Shown: positions 1-8,437 of the stretch, piece after piece
How positions within the stretch are numbered: position 1 is the stretch's first letter
Layout of the letters: the number at the start of each line of letters is the position of its first letter
From: Methanospirillum hungatei JF-1
GTDB lineage: Archaea > Halobacteriota > Methanomicrobia > Methanomicrobiales > Methanospirillaceae
Assembly (NCBI RefSeq): GCF_000013445.1
Contig: NC_007796.1
Span: forward strand, 2,516,936 to 2,580,935
DNA length: 64,000 nt
Direction: 5' to 3'
Position numbers and translations under genes: made by a program
Notes under the pieces: generated by a model
What the model saw: the letters and a program-made list of their open reading frames with translations, nothing else
Told to the model about the DNA's origin: nothing
Database searches by the model: none

Positions 1-287
1 CTGTTGAAGGCGAATTCAGCAACCCATATGCATATGCCAAGGCCCGTGCAGCATACGAAATCGCGCAGGCAGTAGCCGGTGTCAATGTCAAGGGTTGTTT
101 CATGACCAAGGGCTTTGAGAACTACACCCCAATCGTTGCATCCGCACATGAGATGATGCGCCAGGCAATGCTCCTCTGTGAAGAAGCACGCGAGATGGAA
201 AAGGCAACTGACGCTGTCATCCGCAAGCCGCACAAGAACGATGGAACCCGGGTTGCAAAGAAGACCCTCATCAGCAAACCAGAGTAA
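1..287 (+). CDS. mtd: F420-dependent methylenetetrahydromethanopterin dehydrogenase, C-terminal part
   Basis: Partial gene running in from the left edge; the reading frame begins at base 3 and ends at TAA 285-287. The 94 visible residues match the C-terminus of Mtd, with [37 protein letters not shown] and a final [16 protein letters not shown] stretch that I recognise from the Methanopyrus enzyme. Mtd reversibly reduces methenyl-H4MPT to methylene-H4MPT with F420H2 in the cytoplasm. The product is the substrate of Mer, encoded 1.1 kb away on the other strand. A hairpin followed by a T-run lies directly after the stop. Confidence 0.93.
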   Translation, partial: VEGEFSNPYAYAKARAAYEIAQAVAGVNVKGCFMTKGFENYTPIVASAHEMMRQAMLLCEEAREMEKATDAVIRKPHKNDGTRVAKKTLISKPE

Positions 288-291
288 ATTA

Positions 292-313
292 AACCCTTAC
301 GGGTTCTTTTTTT
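292..313 (+). terminator. Hairpin plus T-run terminator after mtd
   Basis: AACCC (292-296), loop TTAC, GGGTT (301-305), then seven T from 307. The perfect 5-bp stem followed by a T-run sits 5 bp after the mtd stop and 8 bp before the convergent GalT-like gene ends. Archaeal terminators need mainly the T-run; here a stem is present too. Confidence 0.75.
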
Positions 314-320
314 CCCTGAT

Positions 321-1253
321 TTACGCACCATTATTCGTACGCCACAGCCCACCGAGATCTTCCGGTAAAGTCAGAATGACCGGTTCAAGATGAAGTTTTT
401 CCATAAAAGCCGTGTCAGATGTTGAAAGCGAATTGGGATTTATGCGTGCTATGAGAATGGCAAATGCAGAAAAAAAGTTACGTTGATTCTCCTGCCCGAA
501 GAAAACAGACAAATTCCAAGCCCCATGACCGATATCCTGATAGAAATCAAGAACACGGACGAGGTCATCAGAAAATGAACGAACCGATTTTTTAAAATCT
601 GACACGGTTACACCAGGAAGGACACACCGTATCTCCTTTTCTCCGACCGGAACAGGATGAGCATACCAGAAAAGATTCAATCCATCCAGAAATCGTTTCG
701 AGGTTACTTCATGCGAACAGAGATCAGACCACCAGGAACGGGCATGCTTCTGAAAATAATCCCGTGAACCCTCGAGATACTTCATCGGAAGAGTATCAGG
801 AACAGGATCAGCAAGACCCTGGAGATGAGGGTGAGGAAGTGATGCACCGGCGGAGGGGAGAAAATTCCAGTTTATTGAGACATATCCGGATCGATTTTCC
901 AGGATCTGTATCTGGGCCATGAGCGCATCATGAATCTGATCACAGGTGAAGGAGCGGACCTGGTGCTCCCTGGTCATCACAGTGACAATGTGATATGATG
1001 CGAAGGGATAGAGGTTCGGGAATGTTATGCTCTCACCAATAATCAGGCGGGAACCATCAGGAAACACCGGCGTTACTTCAGTTACAAGACCCTGACAAAA
1101 GGGACACCCTTCTGAAGAATAAACCGGAATATCTGGGACTCCGATACCGCGTTTCAAGCGCTCCGGACAGATGCGTGATCTCATACCGGTGAGAGAATCA
1201 GTCCTGAACTCAATAAATCCGCTATCGTGTTCATGGCGACTGGTCAGAAACAT
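321..1253 (-). CDS. GalT-like nucleotidyltransferase (HIT superfamily)
   Basis: A 310-residue protein related to galactose-1-phosphate uridylyltransferase. CPFC at residues 50-53 fits the zinc-binding CxxC of GalT. NWNFLPSAGASLPHPHLQ, with the His-Pro-His at 141-143, is the HIT-type active site in which the second His would carry the UMP intermediate. A predicted role is UDP-sugar formation for glycan or glycoprotein synthesis; the real sugar substrate cannot be told. It stands alone, convergent with mtd and 145 bp downstream of mer on the same strand. It could equally be an ADP-sugar or other NMP transferase of the same fold. Confidence 0.75.
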   Translation of the reverse strand: MFLTSRHEHDSGFIEFRTDSLTGMRSRICPERLKRGIGVPDIPVYSSEGCPFCQGLVTEVTPVFPDGSRLIIGESITFPNLYPFASYHIVTVMTREHQVRSFTCDQIHDALMAQIQILENRSGYVSINWNFLPSAGASLPHPHLQGLADPVPDTLPMKYLEGSRDYFQKHARSWWSDLCSHEVTSKRFLDGLNLFWYAHPVPVGEKEIRCVLPGVTVSDFKKSVRSFSDDLVRVLDFYQDIGHGAWNLSVFFGQENQRNFFSAFAILIARINPNSLSTSDTAFMEKLHLEPVILTLPEDLGGLWRTNNGA

Positions 1254-1375
1254 TTCATCTTCCCAATATCCCCTATGAGGATATCAGTTTTACCCTGATC
1301 CAGGAGCCGAGTACATATTCAGCACAATGAATTTTCAAAGAATTATCTAACGATACAGACAGGCACAGGGCGATT

Positions 1376-1382
1376 AAAAAAA
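1376..1382 (-). terminator. T-run terminator after mer
   Basis: Seven A on the plus strand (seven T on the minus strand) 16 bp beyond the mer stop, without a clear stem. It fits a simple archaeal oligo-T termination signal. Confidence 0.55.
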
Positions 1383-1398
1383 GATATGGTATATGATT

Positions 1399-2385
1399 TT
1401 ACACGACGTATTTGCCGAGAAGACGGATGGAGTTTACCATATCCGGACCAAGTGGTGAACCAAAGATGATCTGGGTAACACCGGATTTTAACAGGTCCTC
1501 ACACTTTTGCTTGACAGTGTCCGGATTTCCTGCAATGGTAAATGCGTCAATAGTTGCATCATCGACATTCTCACCTGCGGTCTTAAAATCAAACTTTGCA
1601 AGTGCTGCTTTTATGTTGGCAACCTTGGCAAGATCGAGTCCATGACGCTGGAGGAGAGGTTCTGGTGAACCGGCGGCGATGAAGGCGGCAACAATCTTTG
1701 CTGCGTTCCGTGCCTTCTTCTCGTTCATGTCGATAGACATTGCAGTGTATGCACCAATGTCAAAGCCCTTCTTGCCTACCTTCTCACAGGCTGCCTTGAT
1801 AATTGGGATGGCAACGTCGAAGTCCTTCGGGTTGGATGCGTTAATCAGGGCACCGTCTCCGATGGTTCCGGCAAGTTCGAGAACTTTTGGCCCCTGGGCC
1901 CCGATATAGACTGGAATTCCCTTCTTTCCAGGAAGGCTGACACCGGTGAGCTTTGCGCCATCGTAGTCAAAGAACTTCATCCCACTCTTCTTTACTTCTT
2001 CTCCGCCCCAGAGTTTGCGCATCTGAACAACTGCCTCCTCGAGACGGCCGACCGGCTTCTCAGGATTGATGGCTAATTTTGGAAGGGTTGAAAGGTCACC
2101 AGGTCCGATACCCATGACTGCACGGCCATCGGATATCTCATTCAGGGTACATGCAAATGAAGCCATTGCAGCCGGAGTGTCGGTGAAGGCGTTCATAATT
2201 CCCGGACCCATCTTCAGGGTGGTGGTTTCCTGTGCAATTGCGGCAAGGGTCGGGTAGCAGTGGCGGTTGTTATAGTGGTTGGTGATCCATGCAAAATCGA
2301 TATCTTTCGATTCTGCAAGCTTACAGTAGTTGACTACCTGTTTGACGGTAATGTTTCCCGGAACGAATTCTATTCCATAACTCAA
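1399..2385 (-). CDS. mer: 5,10-methylenetetrahydromethanopterin reductase
   Basis: F420-dependent Mer of the bacterial-luciferase-like TIM-barrel family; it reduces methylene-H4MPT to methyl-H4MPT, the step after Mtd. Diagnostic segments are YGIEFVPGNI at the N-terminus, DFAWITNHYNNRHCYPTLAA, KMGPGIMNAFTDTPA and GRAVMGIGPGD. The frame is open to a GTG at 2394, but that GTG is part of a GAGGTG ribosome-binding site; a TTG at 2383-2385 lies six bases after it and gives an N-terminus matching other Mer proteins ((M)SYGIEF), so I place the start there (328 aa). An oligo-T signal follows the gene. Its 5' neighbour is divergent across about 280 bp of A+T-rich sequence. Confidence 0.93.
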   Translation of the reverse strand: MSYGIEFVPGNITVKQVVNYCKLAESKDIDFAWITNHYNNRHCYPTLAAIAQETTTLKMGPGIMNAFTDTPAAMASFACTLNEISDGRAVMGIGPGDLSTLPKLAINPEKPVGRLEEAVVQMRKLWGGEEVKKSGMKFFDYDGAKLTGVSLPGKKGIPVYIGAQGPKVLELAGTIGDGALINASNPKDFDVAIPIIKAACEKVGKKGFDIGAYTAMSIDMNEKKARNAAKIVAAFIAAGSPEPLLQRHGLDLAKVANIKAALAKFDFKTAGENVDDATIDAFTIAGNPDTVKQKCEDLLKSGVTQIIFGSPLGPDMVNSIRLLGKYVV

Positions 2386-2666
2386 GGTTAACACCTCATT
2401 TCTGTATTAATACCCATACCGGTAAAAATATTATCATTTGATATTGGATATTTTGAGATTTTTTGCCAGTGAAAAGGGAAAATCAGATAGAAATGACCCA
2501 CTCATTGAAAAAATTACTGCAATATTCTGGATAACGCATCGGTTTCTCTTAGATAATCGCACATTATGTGGATATCTCTAGTACAGGAATCAGGAACACT
2601 TGTATCAGATGAACAGAATACATATACACAGATCCTCGTGAGCAAGTACGGGCGTGATATAACACT

Positions 2667-3812
2667 ATGAGACTGCTGATTCTCGGGCTTGGGACTGCAG
2701 GAAGTAAGATAGCAGACGCAATTATCCGGCCATCTGGTCACTCCGCACGATGTTCAGACCTTCATGCCATTGCAGTTGACAATGACCCTGAAATTCTGGA
2801 GCATCTGACCCATATCGGAGAGGAGGCGAAATTTTACTTTCCTAAAGATGATATCGAAGCCCCGGAATTACTCACCACCAGATTTACCATCGATGAAGTA
2901 AAGTCGAAACTGAAAGGATTTGATGTGGGTACACACGATGCCGTTCTGGTATGTGCAGGCCTTGGAGGAGGACTGGTAAGTCTTGTTCCACACCTCGTCT
3001 CGATTATCAGGGAGACAATGTTTGAACCTGTCTTTGCCCTCGTCACCATCCCAACAGAAGATGAGGGGGAATCACGTCTTTTCAGGGCCATGAAGAACCT
3101 GCAAATGATCCGGCCTCTGGTTGACGGAGTCATCATCTTTGATAATCAACTCTGGCTTGACAAGGCACGGGGAGAACTAGCAGAAACGACCCTTGAGCAG
3201 CGGCCTGTCGGAATTGCAGAAAAATTCTGGATACCTGGAACATCTGAAAAGAGAGGTATCGAGCCATATGATCTTGTTAACCGGCATATTGCGCGAAGGA
3301 TTCGGTTACTGGTGCATGCAGGTGAGATACAAAAGGGAGTTCCTCAGACCGTGCTGGACTCCCGCGAGATACTCAATACCATCACCGGCATGTCATACAT
3401 CACCATCGGCCTTGCAGAAGAAGAGCTGCCGGAGCATGGCAGAATCAGCATTCTCAGGCAACGAAGCGAAACCCGTGTCGGGAGACAGGAACGGGCTGCC
3501 CGCATAGTCAAACTTGCAGAAAAGGCAGTGTTCCGCGACATATCATCATATTGTGATTTTTCAACCGCAAAAAAGGCTCTTATCCTGTTATCAGGCCCTG
3601 AAGAAGAGTTGTCCATGAAAGGCTACATGGCCGTGAGAAAATGGATCGATGAAAGTATTGACGGGTTTGAGATGCGGGCAGGCGATATACCGGTCTCATC
3701 CAGGCAGTCAAACCGTGTTTCAGTTCTCATTGTCTTCTCAGGTCTGAAGACCGTCACCAGAGTTCAGGAACTCTATGAACGCTTTGGACAAAAAAGAGAT
3801 GATCGTGAATAA
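2667..3812 (+). CDS. Divergent tubulin/FtsZ superfamily protein
   Basis: A 381-residue protein with an FtsZ/tubulin-type Rossmann start (LILGLGTAGSKIADAI, residues 4-19), an NDPEIL segment where FtsZ has its NTD/ND loop, and a glycine-rich T4-like loop CAGLGGGLVS at about 96-105. The canonical tubulin signature GGGTG(T/S)G is not kept: the threonine and following glycine are replaced. This argues against plain FtsZ or CetZ and for one of the archaeal FtsZ-like side families; whether it binds GTP or polymerises is open. It starts at ATG 2667 with a possible TATA element (catatacac) about 40 bp upstream. Its stop codon directly abuts that of nrpR. Sequence similarity is clear only at fold level. 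Confidence 0.65.
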   Translation: MRLLILGLGTAGSKIADAIIRPSGHSARCSDLHAIAVDNDPEILEHLTHIGEEAKFYFPKDDIEAPELLTTRFTIDEVKSKLKGFDVGTHDAVLVCAGLGGGLVSLVPHLVSIIRETMFEPVFALVTIPTEDEGESRLFRAMKNLQMIRPLVDGVIIFDNQLWLDKARGELAETTLEQRPVGIAEKFWIPGTSEKRGIEPYDLVNRHIARRIRLLVHAGEIQKGVPQTVLDSREILNTITGMSYITIGLAEEELPEHGRISILRQRSETRVGRQERAARIVKLAEKAVFRDISSYCDFSTAKKALILLSGPEEELSMKGYMAVRKWIDESIDGFEMRAGDIPVSSRQSNRVSVLIVFSGLKTVTRVQELYERFGQKRDDRE

Positions 3813-4763
3813 TTATCGATCGACGACACGTGAAAAGGGGATCGTACCGGCACCAATCTCAGTCTTTAATTTATAACCTGCTTCCACGGCGCCACCTATC
3901 GAATTCATGCCAGAATATGACACCAGTGAGATCCGATGAGGATCGGTGAGCAGATTAAAAATCCTCCCCTTTCCCATCATAAGGGGAAACCGAAACCCGC
4001 AGGCCTGCATCTCCTGAATGAGTGTTTGACTGCGCTCCTCGGCAGCACCCGGGATCTGGCGGACATTTGCCAGCAATATTCCTGAACCGGTGTTGATATA
4101 CTGATTGATAGAAGTGAGACCAGCTCCGAGGAAGAGCTGAAGAGAGTCGACCGTTGAGCCCTGGTACCCGATAATATTCATAAACCGAACCGGTTTTTTA
4201 TCTTCTATCTGAATTGTCCCGCCATAGGCTACCTTTACCGGGATGCCATTATGCTGGAAAACGCCGTCCATGGTAATGCTGCAGACGGTCAGAATACCGG
4301 TGTGACCCGAAGGTACCCGTGGATCCCGGTCAATTACCGAATATCCGGAGAAGAAACTACACCCTGCATCCCTGACTTTGTCAAACATCTGTGAGACTGG
4401 TTCAAGTATTTCATCAGGGACAATGGTGAGATTATATGCCACATCCCCGGTAGAGGTCGCTGGATCAAAGGTACTTCTAAAGGCGAGCCGTTCAAGTTTT
4501 GATATTACAAACCCGATCCGATCGTCAACAAGAGCACGATCGGTCTCCATGATCCCGGATGGGGTGAGAATCCGTCCCTGATTACCAACCTTTTCAGTAA
4601 AACCCCGGGTATCAAGATACCTCAAATAATACTGAACTGCACGGTCTGTCATCACATAGCCCCGTTCTGCCAGCATTTCAGACAGGCGTTTGGCTCCCAT
4701 CGGTTCCTGGTGTTCCTTGAGGATGCGAAGAATTTCGATGTATTTATGCTCGGTCTTGATCAT
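3813..4763 (-). CDS. nrpR: NrpR-type nitrogen-responsive transcriptional regulator
   Basis: A 316-residue protein with an N-terminal winged helix (residues 1-70, YIEILRILKEHQEPMGAKRL) followed by one NrpR (DUF128) domain with PDEILEPVSQMF, GGTIQIEDKKPVRFMNIIGY and the closing GMNSIGGAVEAGYKL. NrpR represses nitrogen-fixation and glutamine-synthetase genes until 2-oxoglutarate binds. This is the one-domain form, unlike NrpR of Methanococcus with two such domains, so it may work as a homodimer or with a second subunit. The frame is open further upstream, but ATG 4761-4763 overlaps the dcd stop in ATGA and gives the proper N-terminus. No operator could be assigned. Confidence 0.85.
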   Translation of the reverse strand: MIKTEHKYIEILRILKEHQEPMGAKRLSEMLAERGYVMTDRAVQYYLRYLDTRGFTEKVGNQGRILTPSGIMETDRALVDDRIGFVISKLERLAFRSTFDPATSTGDVAYNLTIVPDEILEPVSQMFDKVRDAGCSFFSGYSVIDRDPRVPSGHTGILTVCSITMDGVFQHNGIPVKVAYGGTIQIEDKKPVRFMNIIGYQGSTVDSLQLFLGAGLTSINQYINTGSGILLANVRQIPGAAEERSQTLIQEMQACGFRFPLMMGKGRIFNLLTDPHRISLVSYSGMNSIGGAVEAGYKLKTEIGAGTIPFSRVVDR

Positions 4764-5197
4764 CGTGCTGTTACCACCCCATGACTGTCCTGATACCTGC
4801 CGGAATACCCGGCACCAGGTGCGTCTACCTGTTGAAAGACCATCTGCACTATTCTGTCGCCTTCCTGCACAGATACATCTTCTGTTCCACAATTATACAG
4901 ACATAAGGTGAGATGACCGCGAAAGCCGGGATCCACAAACCCTCCACTGATGAAAATTCCGCGCCGTGCAAATGAGGAACGACACCGGAGTGTGGCTGCA
5001 ATATCAACAGGAAGTTCAACCCATTCCTTACTTGCAAGAAGCGTCATCATATTCCTCCGGATGACGGAGGGTTCTGATGCTCGCAGGTCATAGGAGGCGG
5101 GTTGCTGACTCTCCTCTGCATAAGGCCTGAGAATAATACCTCCTTCTTCAGCAGATAACTGGAGACGGGCACGAATTGACTGCGATGACAGGATCAT
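4760..5197 (-). CDS. dcd: dCTP deaminase / dUTPase family protein
   Basis: A 145-residue trimeric dUTPase-fold protein. RSSFARRGIF (73-82) followed by GGFVDPGFRGHLTL (85-98) is the nucleotide-binding motif that carries the catalytic residues in Dcd and Dut, and the end GYSGRYQDSHG resembles the C-terminal phosphate-binding arm. It makes or removes dUTP in thymidylate precursor supply and uracil avoidance. At 145 residues it is shorter than most Dcd proteins (about 180-200), so deaminase, diphosphatase or both are possible. It is the first gene of a two-gene operon, overlapping nrpR by four bases. Confidence 0.8.
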   Translation of the reverse strand: MILSSQSIRARLQLSAEEGGIILRPYAEESQQPASYDLRASEPSVIRRNMMTLLASKEWVELPVDIAATLRCRSSFARRGIFISGGFVDPGFRGHLTLCLYNCGTEDVSVQEGDRIVQMVFQQVDAPGAGYSGRYQDSHGVVTAR

Positions 5198-5250
5198 ATC
5201 CTACAGGTGGGAGAATAAAGATTATCAGCCTATGGATTATAATTCTGAGG

Positions 5251-5322
5251 GGATCCATAGGGTAGCGGATATCCTACCGGGCTTCGGACCCGGAGACGTG
5301 GGTTCGATTCCCACTGGATCCG
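5251..5322 (+). tRNA. tRNA-Arg (anticodon TCG)
   Basis: A 72-nt cloverleaf: acceptor GGATCCA pairs with TGGATCC (5315-5321), discriminator G, D-stem GGGT, anticodon stem CCGGG/CCCGG with loop CTTCGGA giving anticodon TCG, and T-arm GTGGG-TTCGATT-CCCAC. No intron is seen and CCA is not encoded. The 3' end is six bases from the stop codon of the convergent surface-protein gene. Confidence 0.95.
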
Positions 5323-5328
5323 TCTCTT

Positions 5329-6753
5329 TTACAACGATTTTCTTCGGTTGCTGTGACTTCTTCTGCGAGGCCGTTGTCTTTTTGATAAGAACATAAAAAG
5401 GCCTGCACCGGCAATAAGGAGAATCAATGTTGCTGCTACAGGAATGAATGGAAAGGGAGCAGAGGAACCATTGCTGACTGTGGCAGGATTATGAAGCACT
5501 ATGGTATTTGGGTTCGTTTCTGTATTTGCAGATGTTGAATTGGGATAATAGCCTCCTTTTTCTGCTTTGATGCGATACATTTTTCCTTCGATTGCAGGGA
5601 GCATGCATGTTCCGTTCAGATCCGTCTCACATGAGTTCAGGGTTTCCTGGGCATCTCCAAGAAGAAACACTGACACTTCCCGCAACGGAGCACCATACGC
5701 ATCAATGACCTTTGCTTCAAGGTCGATGAACTCACTTTCAAGCACTACTACGAGTTCACTAGTCTCTTTCCCAGGAGTAAAGGTCAGGGTATTTCTTTTA
5801 TAGCCATCACGGTTCACAATGAATTCATATGGCCTGATCTCAAGTGACGGGATCATCAGCCTGCCAAATTCATTGGTATCACCAATCATGATCCCATCCA
5901 TCTGAACAGATGCATTGGACAGGGGTTTTTGATCTCTGTTATACACTGAAACAAAAATAGTAGATTTTGCCTTTACCAGGGGGAAATCGACCACCTGATC
6001 CTCAAACGAGATGGTTCTGGAAACATGTGACGGCTCATACCCGTCGGCAGAGATATCAAAAATATGTTCTACATTTCTGCTAATATTTGAGATGAGTATC
6101 CCCCGATCATTCGTTGTTCCAATCTTAATCCCATCAGCCTCAATATGAGCTGACTGAATCGGATATGAACTCACAGAATCCAGCACTCGAATTGAGATTC
6201 TGTCATTTCGGACAAGGGAGTACTGGACTGTTGTTGAATCCCCCCCGGTTACAACGGTATCATGAATTGCCTGAAAATTCGGGGCATTTATCTCAAGGCT
6301 GTATACCTGATCTGCCCGTAGACCAAGGGAGGCCTTCCCTTCAAACCCGGAACGGGCCTCATACCTGATTCCATCCTCGCTGGTCACAACGATATATGCA
6401 TCCTGCACAGGTATGAGCGTGTCAGCATCAAATACCTCCACATGGAGAGTGCTGTTTCGGACCAGAAGCGGAACCAGAATCGCAGTATCATTCTCTGTCG
6501 GTGATCCGGTCCATTCGGTATAGCCACCCTTTACAACCCTGATATTTGGCAGATGCCCTTCAAAACTCAGGTTATATGCGCCGTTCACATCAGTTTTCCC
6601 TGCAATTTTTCCATCTGCATAAATTATCGCTTCAGGTATCAGCACAGTTCTGTCAGACTGTTCAAATACAATGACCATCACCGAAGAGCCGGAAACAAGG
6701 CACAGTGACAGGACCAGACATAGACTGACGATACATACAGCGGAAAAATGCAT
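5329..6753 (-). CDS. Exported, membrane-anchored protein with carboxypeptidase-regulatory-like repeats
   Basis: 474 residues: a signal peptide (residues 1-24, VCIVSLCLVLSLCLVSGSS), about four or five beta-sandwich repeats of 80-90 residues, and a C-terminal membrane helix (AATLILLIAGAGLFMFLS) followed by an Arg/Lys-rich tail. Each repeat carries phrases such as PEAIIYADGKIAGKTDVNG, QSAHIEADGIKIGTTNDRG and SNASVQMDGIMIGDTNEFG, typical of the CarboxypepD_reg-like / PEGA group. It is probably displayed outside the membrane, below or in the surface layer, with a structural or adhesive role. No enzyme domain is visible. Convergent with tRNA-Arg. Confidence 0.75.
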   Translation of the reverse strand: MHFSAVCIVSLCLVLSLCLVSGSSVMVIVFEQSDRTVLIPEAIIYADGKIAGKTDVNGAYNLSFEGHLPNIRVVKGGYTEWTGSPTENDTAILVPLLVRNSTLHVEVFDADTLIPVQDAYIVVTSEDGIRYEARSGFEGKASLGLRADQVYSLEINAPNFQAIHDTVVTGGDSTTVQYSLVRNDRISIRVLDSVSSYPIQSAHIEADGIKIGTTNDRGILISNISRNVEHIFDISADGYEPSHVSRTISFEDQVVDFPLVKAKSTIFVSVYNRDQKPLSNASVQMDGIMIGDTNEFGRLMIPSLEIRPYEFIVNRDGYKRNTLTFTPGKETSELVVVLESEFIDLEAKVIDAYGAPLREVSVFLLGDAQETLNSCETDLNGTCMLPAIEGKMYRIKAEKGGYYPNSTSANTETNPNTIVLHNPATVSNGSSAPFPFIPVAATLILLIAGAGLFMFLSKRQRPRRRSHSNRRKSL

Positions 6754-6781
6754 ACCTGATATAGTGTGTTGGTGGTTCTAT

Positions 6782-6788
6782 AAAAAAA
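6782..6788 (-). terminator. T-run terminator after AMP phosphorylase
   Basis: Seven A on the plus strand, 18 bp beyond the AMP phosphorylase stop on the minus strand; oligo-T of the archaeal type, no stem seen. Confidence 0.55.
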
Positions 6789-6805
6789 GGATACGGGATA
6801 ACCCG

Positions 6806-8356
6806 TTATTCAAGATTTCTGGATCTCCCGGGTACCCACTCTCTGACATTGGGGACACGGTCGATTAGCATACCCTCAACCATAACCGGCCTGAGTCTTC
6901 GTGCTTCCTCAATTGCTTTTTCAAGCCGCCATTTCCGGTCTGCATAGATCGTGAAGATGGGGTCACCCTTGGAGAGGCTGGTGCCATGTTTAGCATGAAG
7001 ATAGAGCCCTGCTCCATGATCTGCTGGCGCACCTGCGGTCCGTGCAATTGTTATCAGGGAATGGTTGTTCAGATCAATAACATACCCGGTACTGTCTGCA
7101 CGGACCGTGTAGAAATGCTCTCCCACCGTTATTTTTTCCGAACTTACATCAGGTGTTCCACCCTGAACTGCGATGATATCAAGGAATTTTTTGAGTGCCT
7201 TTCCTGACCGCAGTATCTCAAGGGCAAGGTTTGCCCCCTCACCACGGTTTGCTTTTCCTGCAAGTTCCAGCGCAATACCCGCAATTACACAGCTCTTCTG
7301 AATGAGTGACCGGGGGGAATCACTTCCTTCCAGAACACTGAGTGCCTCCTTAATCTCCAGCTTCGGCCCAATCGCCCGGCCAACCGGGGCATCACCGTAA
7401 GTCAGAGCACACTCAACCCGCATATTGAGCCGTTCTCCAAGATCAATGAACTGCCGTGCAAGTTTTTTCCCTTCTTCTATGGTATGCACCTTGCAGTATT
7501 TTCCGACCGGTATGTCGATGGCAACGACATCTGCACCTACTGCAAATTTTTTGGCCATAACACTTGCAATCATCTGACCGATCTGATCAATCTTAAAAGG
7601 GTACTCCTGAATGATGATCTTATCATCAGCAGGTGCAATATTCGTGGCACCTCCCCAGACAATCACCCCACCGGTCTTTATGGTCATCTCCTGAACTTCT
7701 GATGCACTAAATTCAACCGGGGCAAGAACCTCCATAAGATCTGCTGTCCCTCCTGCTCCGGTAATTGCCCGTGAACTGGTCTTGGGAATTAAAAGACCGC
7801 TTGCAGCAATAATGGGAACGACAATAAGTGATATCTTATTGCCCGGCACACCCCCGATTGAATGTTTATCGACGATTGGTCCGGCATGGAATGAGAGCTG
7901 GTCACCTGTCTCAACCATGGCACGGGTAAGTGACTCAATCTCATCCATGTCCAGTTGATTGATATAGGAACTTACAACAAAAGCGGTAATTTCACTCGGG
8001 GAGAGTGTATCCTGAACAATATCAGCAACAATAGCCCTGATATCCTCACGGGTCAGTTTCTCTCCTTCCATCTTCTTTTTTATATAATCAAGAGAAACCG
8101 GACGGTCTGCAACCCTGACCTCGACAACCTCATTTTCGGTAAGGGTCAGTTGCTCATTCGTGTGATGGTACACGCCAATACGGCCCTGGTCGATAAGAGT
8201 GCCAGTTGTCTCCACATAATCTACGGTAGCCTTGCCGGTAACAGGAGAAGAGATGACAATCCGGTCACCCGCAAGCACTCCGAGTGATTTTGCATCATTA
8301 TGATGTAAGAGAATTCCCCGTGCAGCAATATCCACCAGTCGGACGGTAAGTCTCAT
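6806..8356 (-). CDS. deoA: AMP phosphorylase
   Basis: A 516-residue archaeal enzyme of the thymidine-phosphorylase superfamily. It splits AMP (also CMP, UMP) with phosphate into the base and ribose-1,5-bisphosphate. An N-terminal extension of about 85 residues marks the archaeal AMPpase. It is followed by the phosphorylase fold with [11 protein letters not shown] (165-175), [19 protein letters not shown] and a glycine-rich C-terminal domain with [12 protein letters not shown]. Its product is the substrate of the isomerase at 55.1 kb and then RuBisCO. A TATA-like element 27 bp before the ATG suggests a leaderless message. Confidence 0.93.
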   Translation of the reverse strand: MRLTVRLVDIAARGILLHHNDAKSLGVLAGDRIVISSPVTGKATVDYVETTGTLIDQGRIGVYHHTNEQLTLTENEVVEVRVADRPVSLDYIKKKMEGEKLTREDIRAIVADIVQDTLSPSEITAFVVSSYINQLDMDEIESLTRAMVETGDQLSFHAGPIVDKHSIGGVPGNKISLIVVPIIAASGLLIPKTSSRAITGAGGTADLMEVLAPVEFSASEVQEMTIKTGGVIVWGGATNIAPADDKIIIQEYPFKIDQIGQMIASVMAKKFAVGADVVAIDIPVGKYCKVHTIEEGKKLARQFIDLGERLNMRVECALTYGDAPVGRAIGPKLEIKEALSVLEGSDSPRSLIQKSCVIAGIALELAGKANRGEGANLALEILRSGKALKKFLDIIAVQGGTPDVSSEKITVGEHFYTVRADSTGYVIDLNNHSLITIARTAGAPADHGAGLYLHAKHGTSLSKGDPIFTIYADRKWRLEKAIEEARRLRPVMVEGMLIDRVPNVREWVPGRSRNLE

Positions 8357-8379
8357 ACCCGGTATATGCAGCCTGATCC

Positions 8380-8387
8380 TATTTATG
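8380..8387 (-). promoter_or_regulatory. TATA box of AMP phosphorylase gene
   Basis: On the minus strand CATAAATA, centred about 27 bp upstream of the ATG at 8356. With the usual archaeal TATA-to-start distance, transcription would begin at or beside the start codon, so the message is probably leaderless; no ribosome-binding site is needed or seen. Confidence 0.55.
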
Positions 8388-8414
8388 GCCGTAGGATTTG
8401 GATATAGAGATTTG

Positions 8415-8421
8415 AAAAAAA
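8415..8421 (-). terminator. T-run terminator after the surface-layer gene
   Basis: Seven A on the plus strand, 17 bp after the stop of the S-layer gene read on the minus strand. It lies close to the downstream AMP phosphorylase promoter and so separates the two units. Confidence 0.6.
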
Positions 8422-8437
8422 GGAAGTGTTAGTTGGT

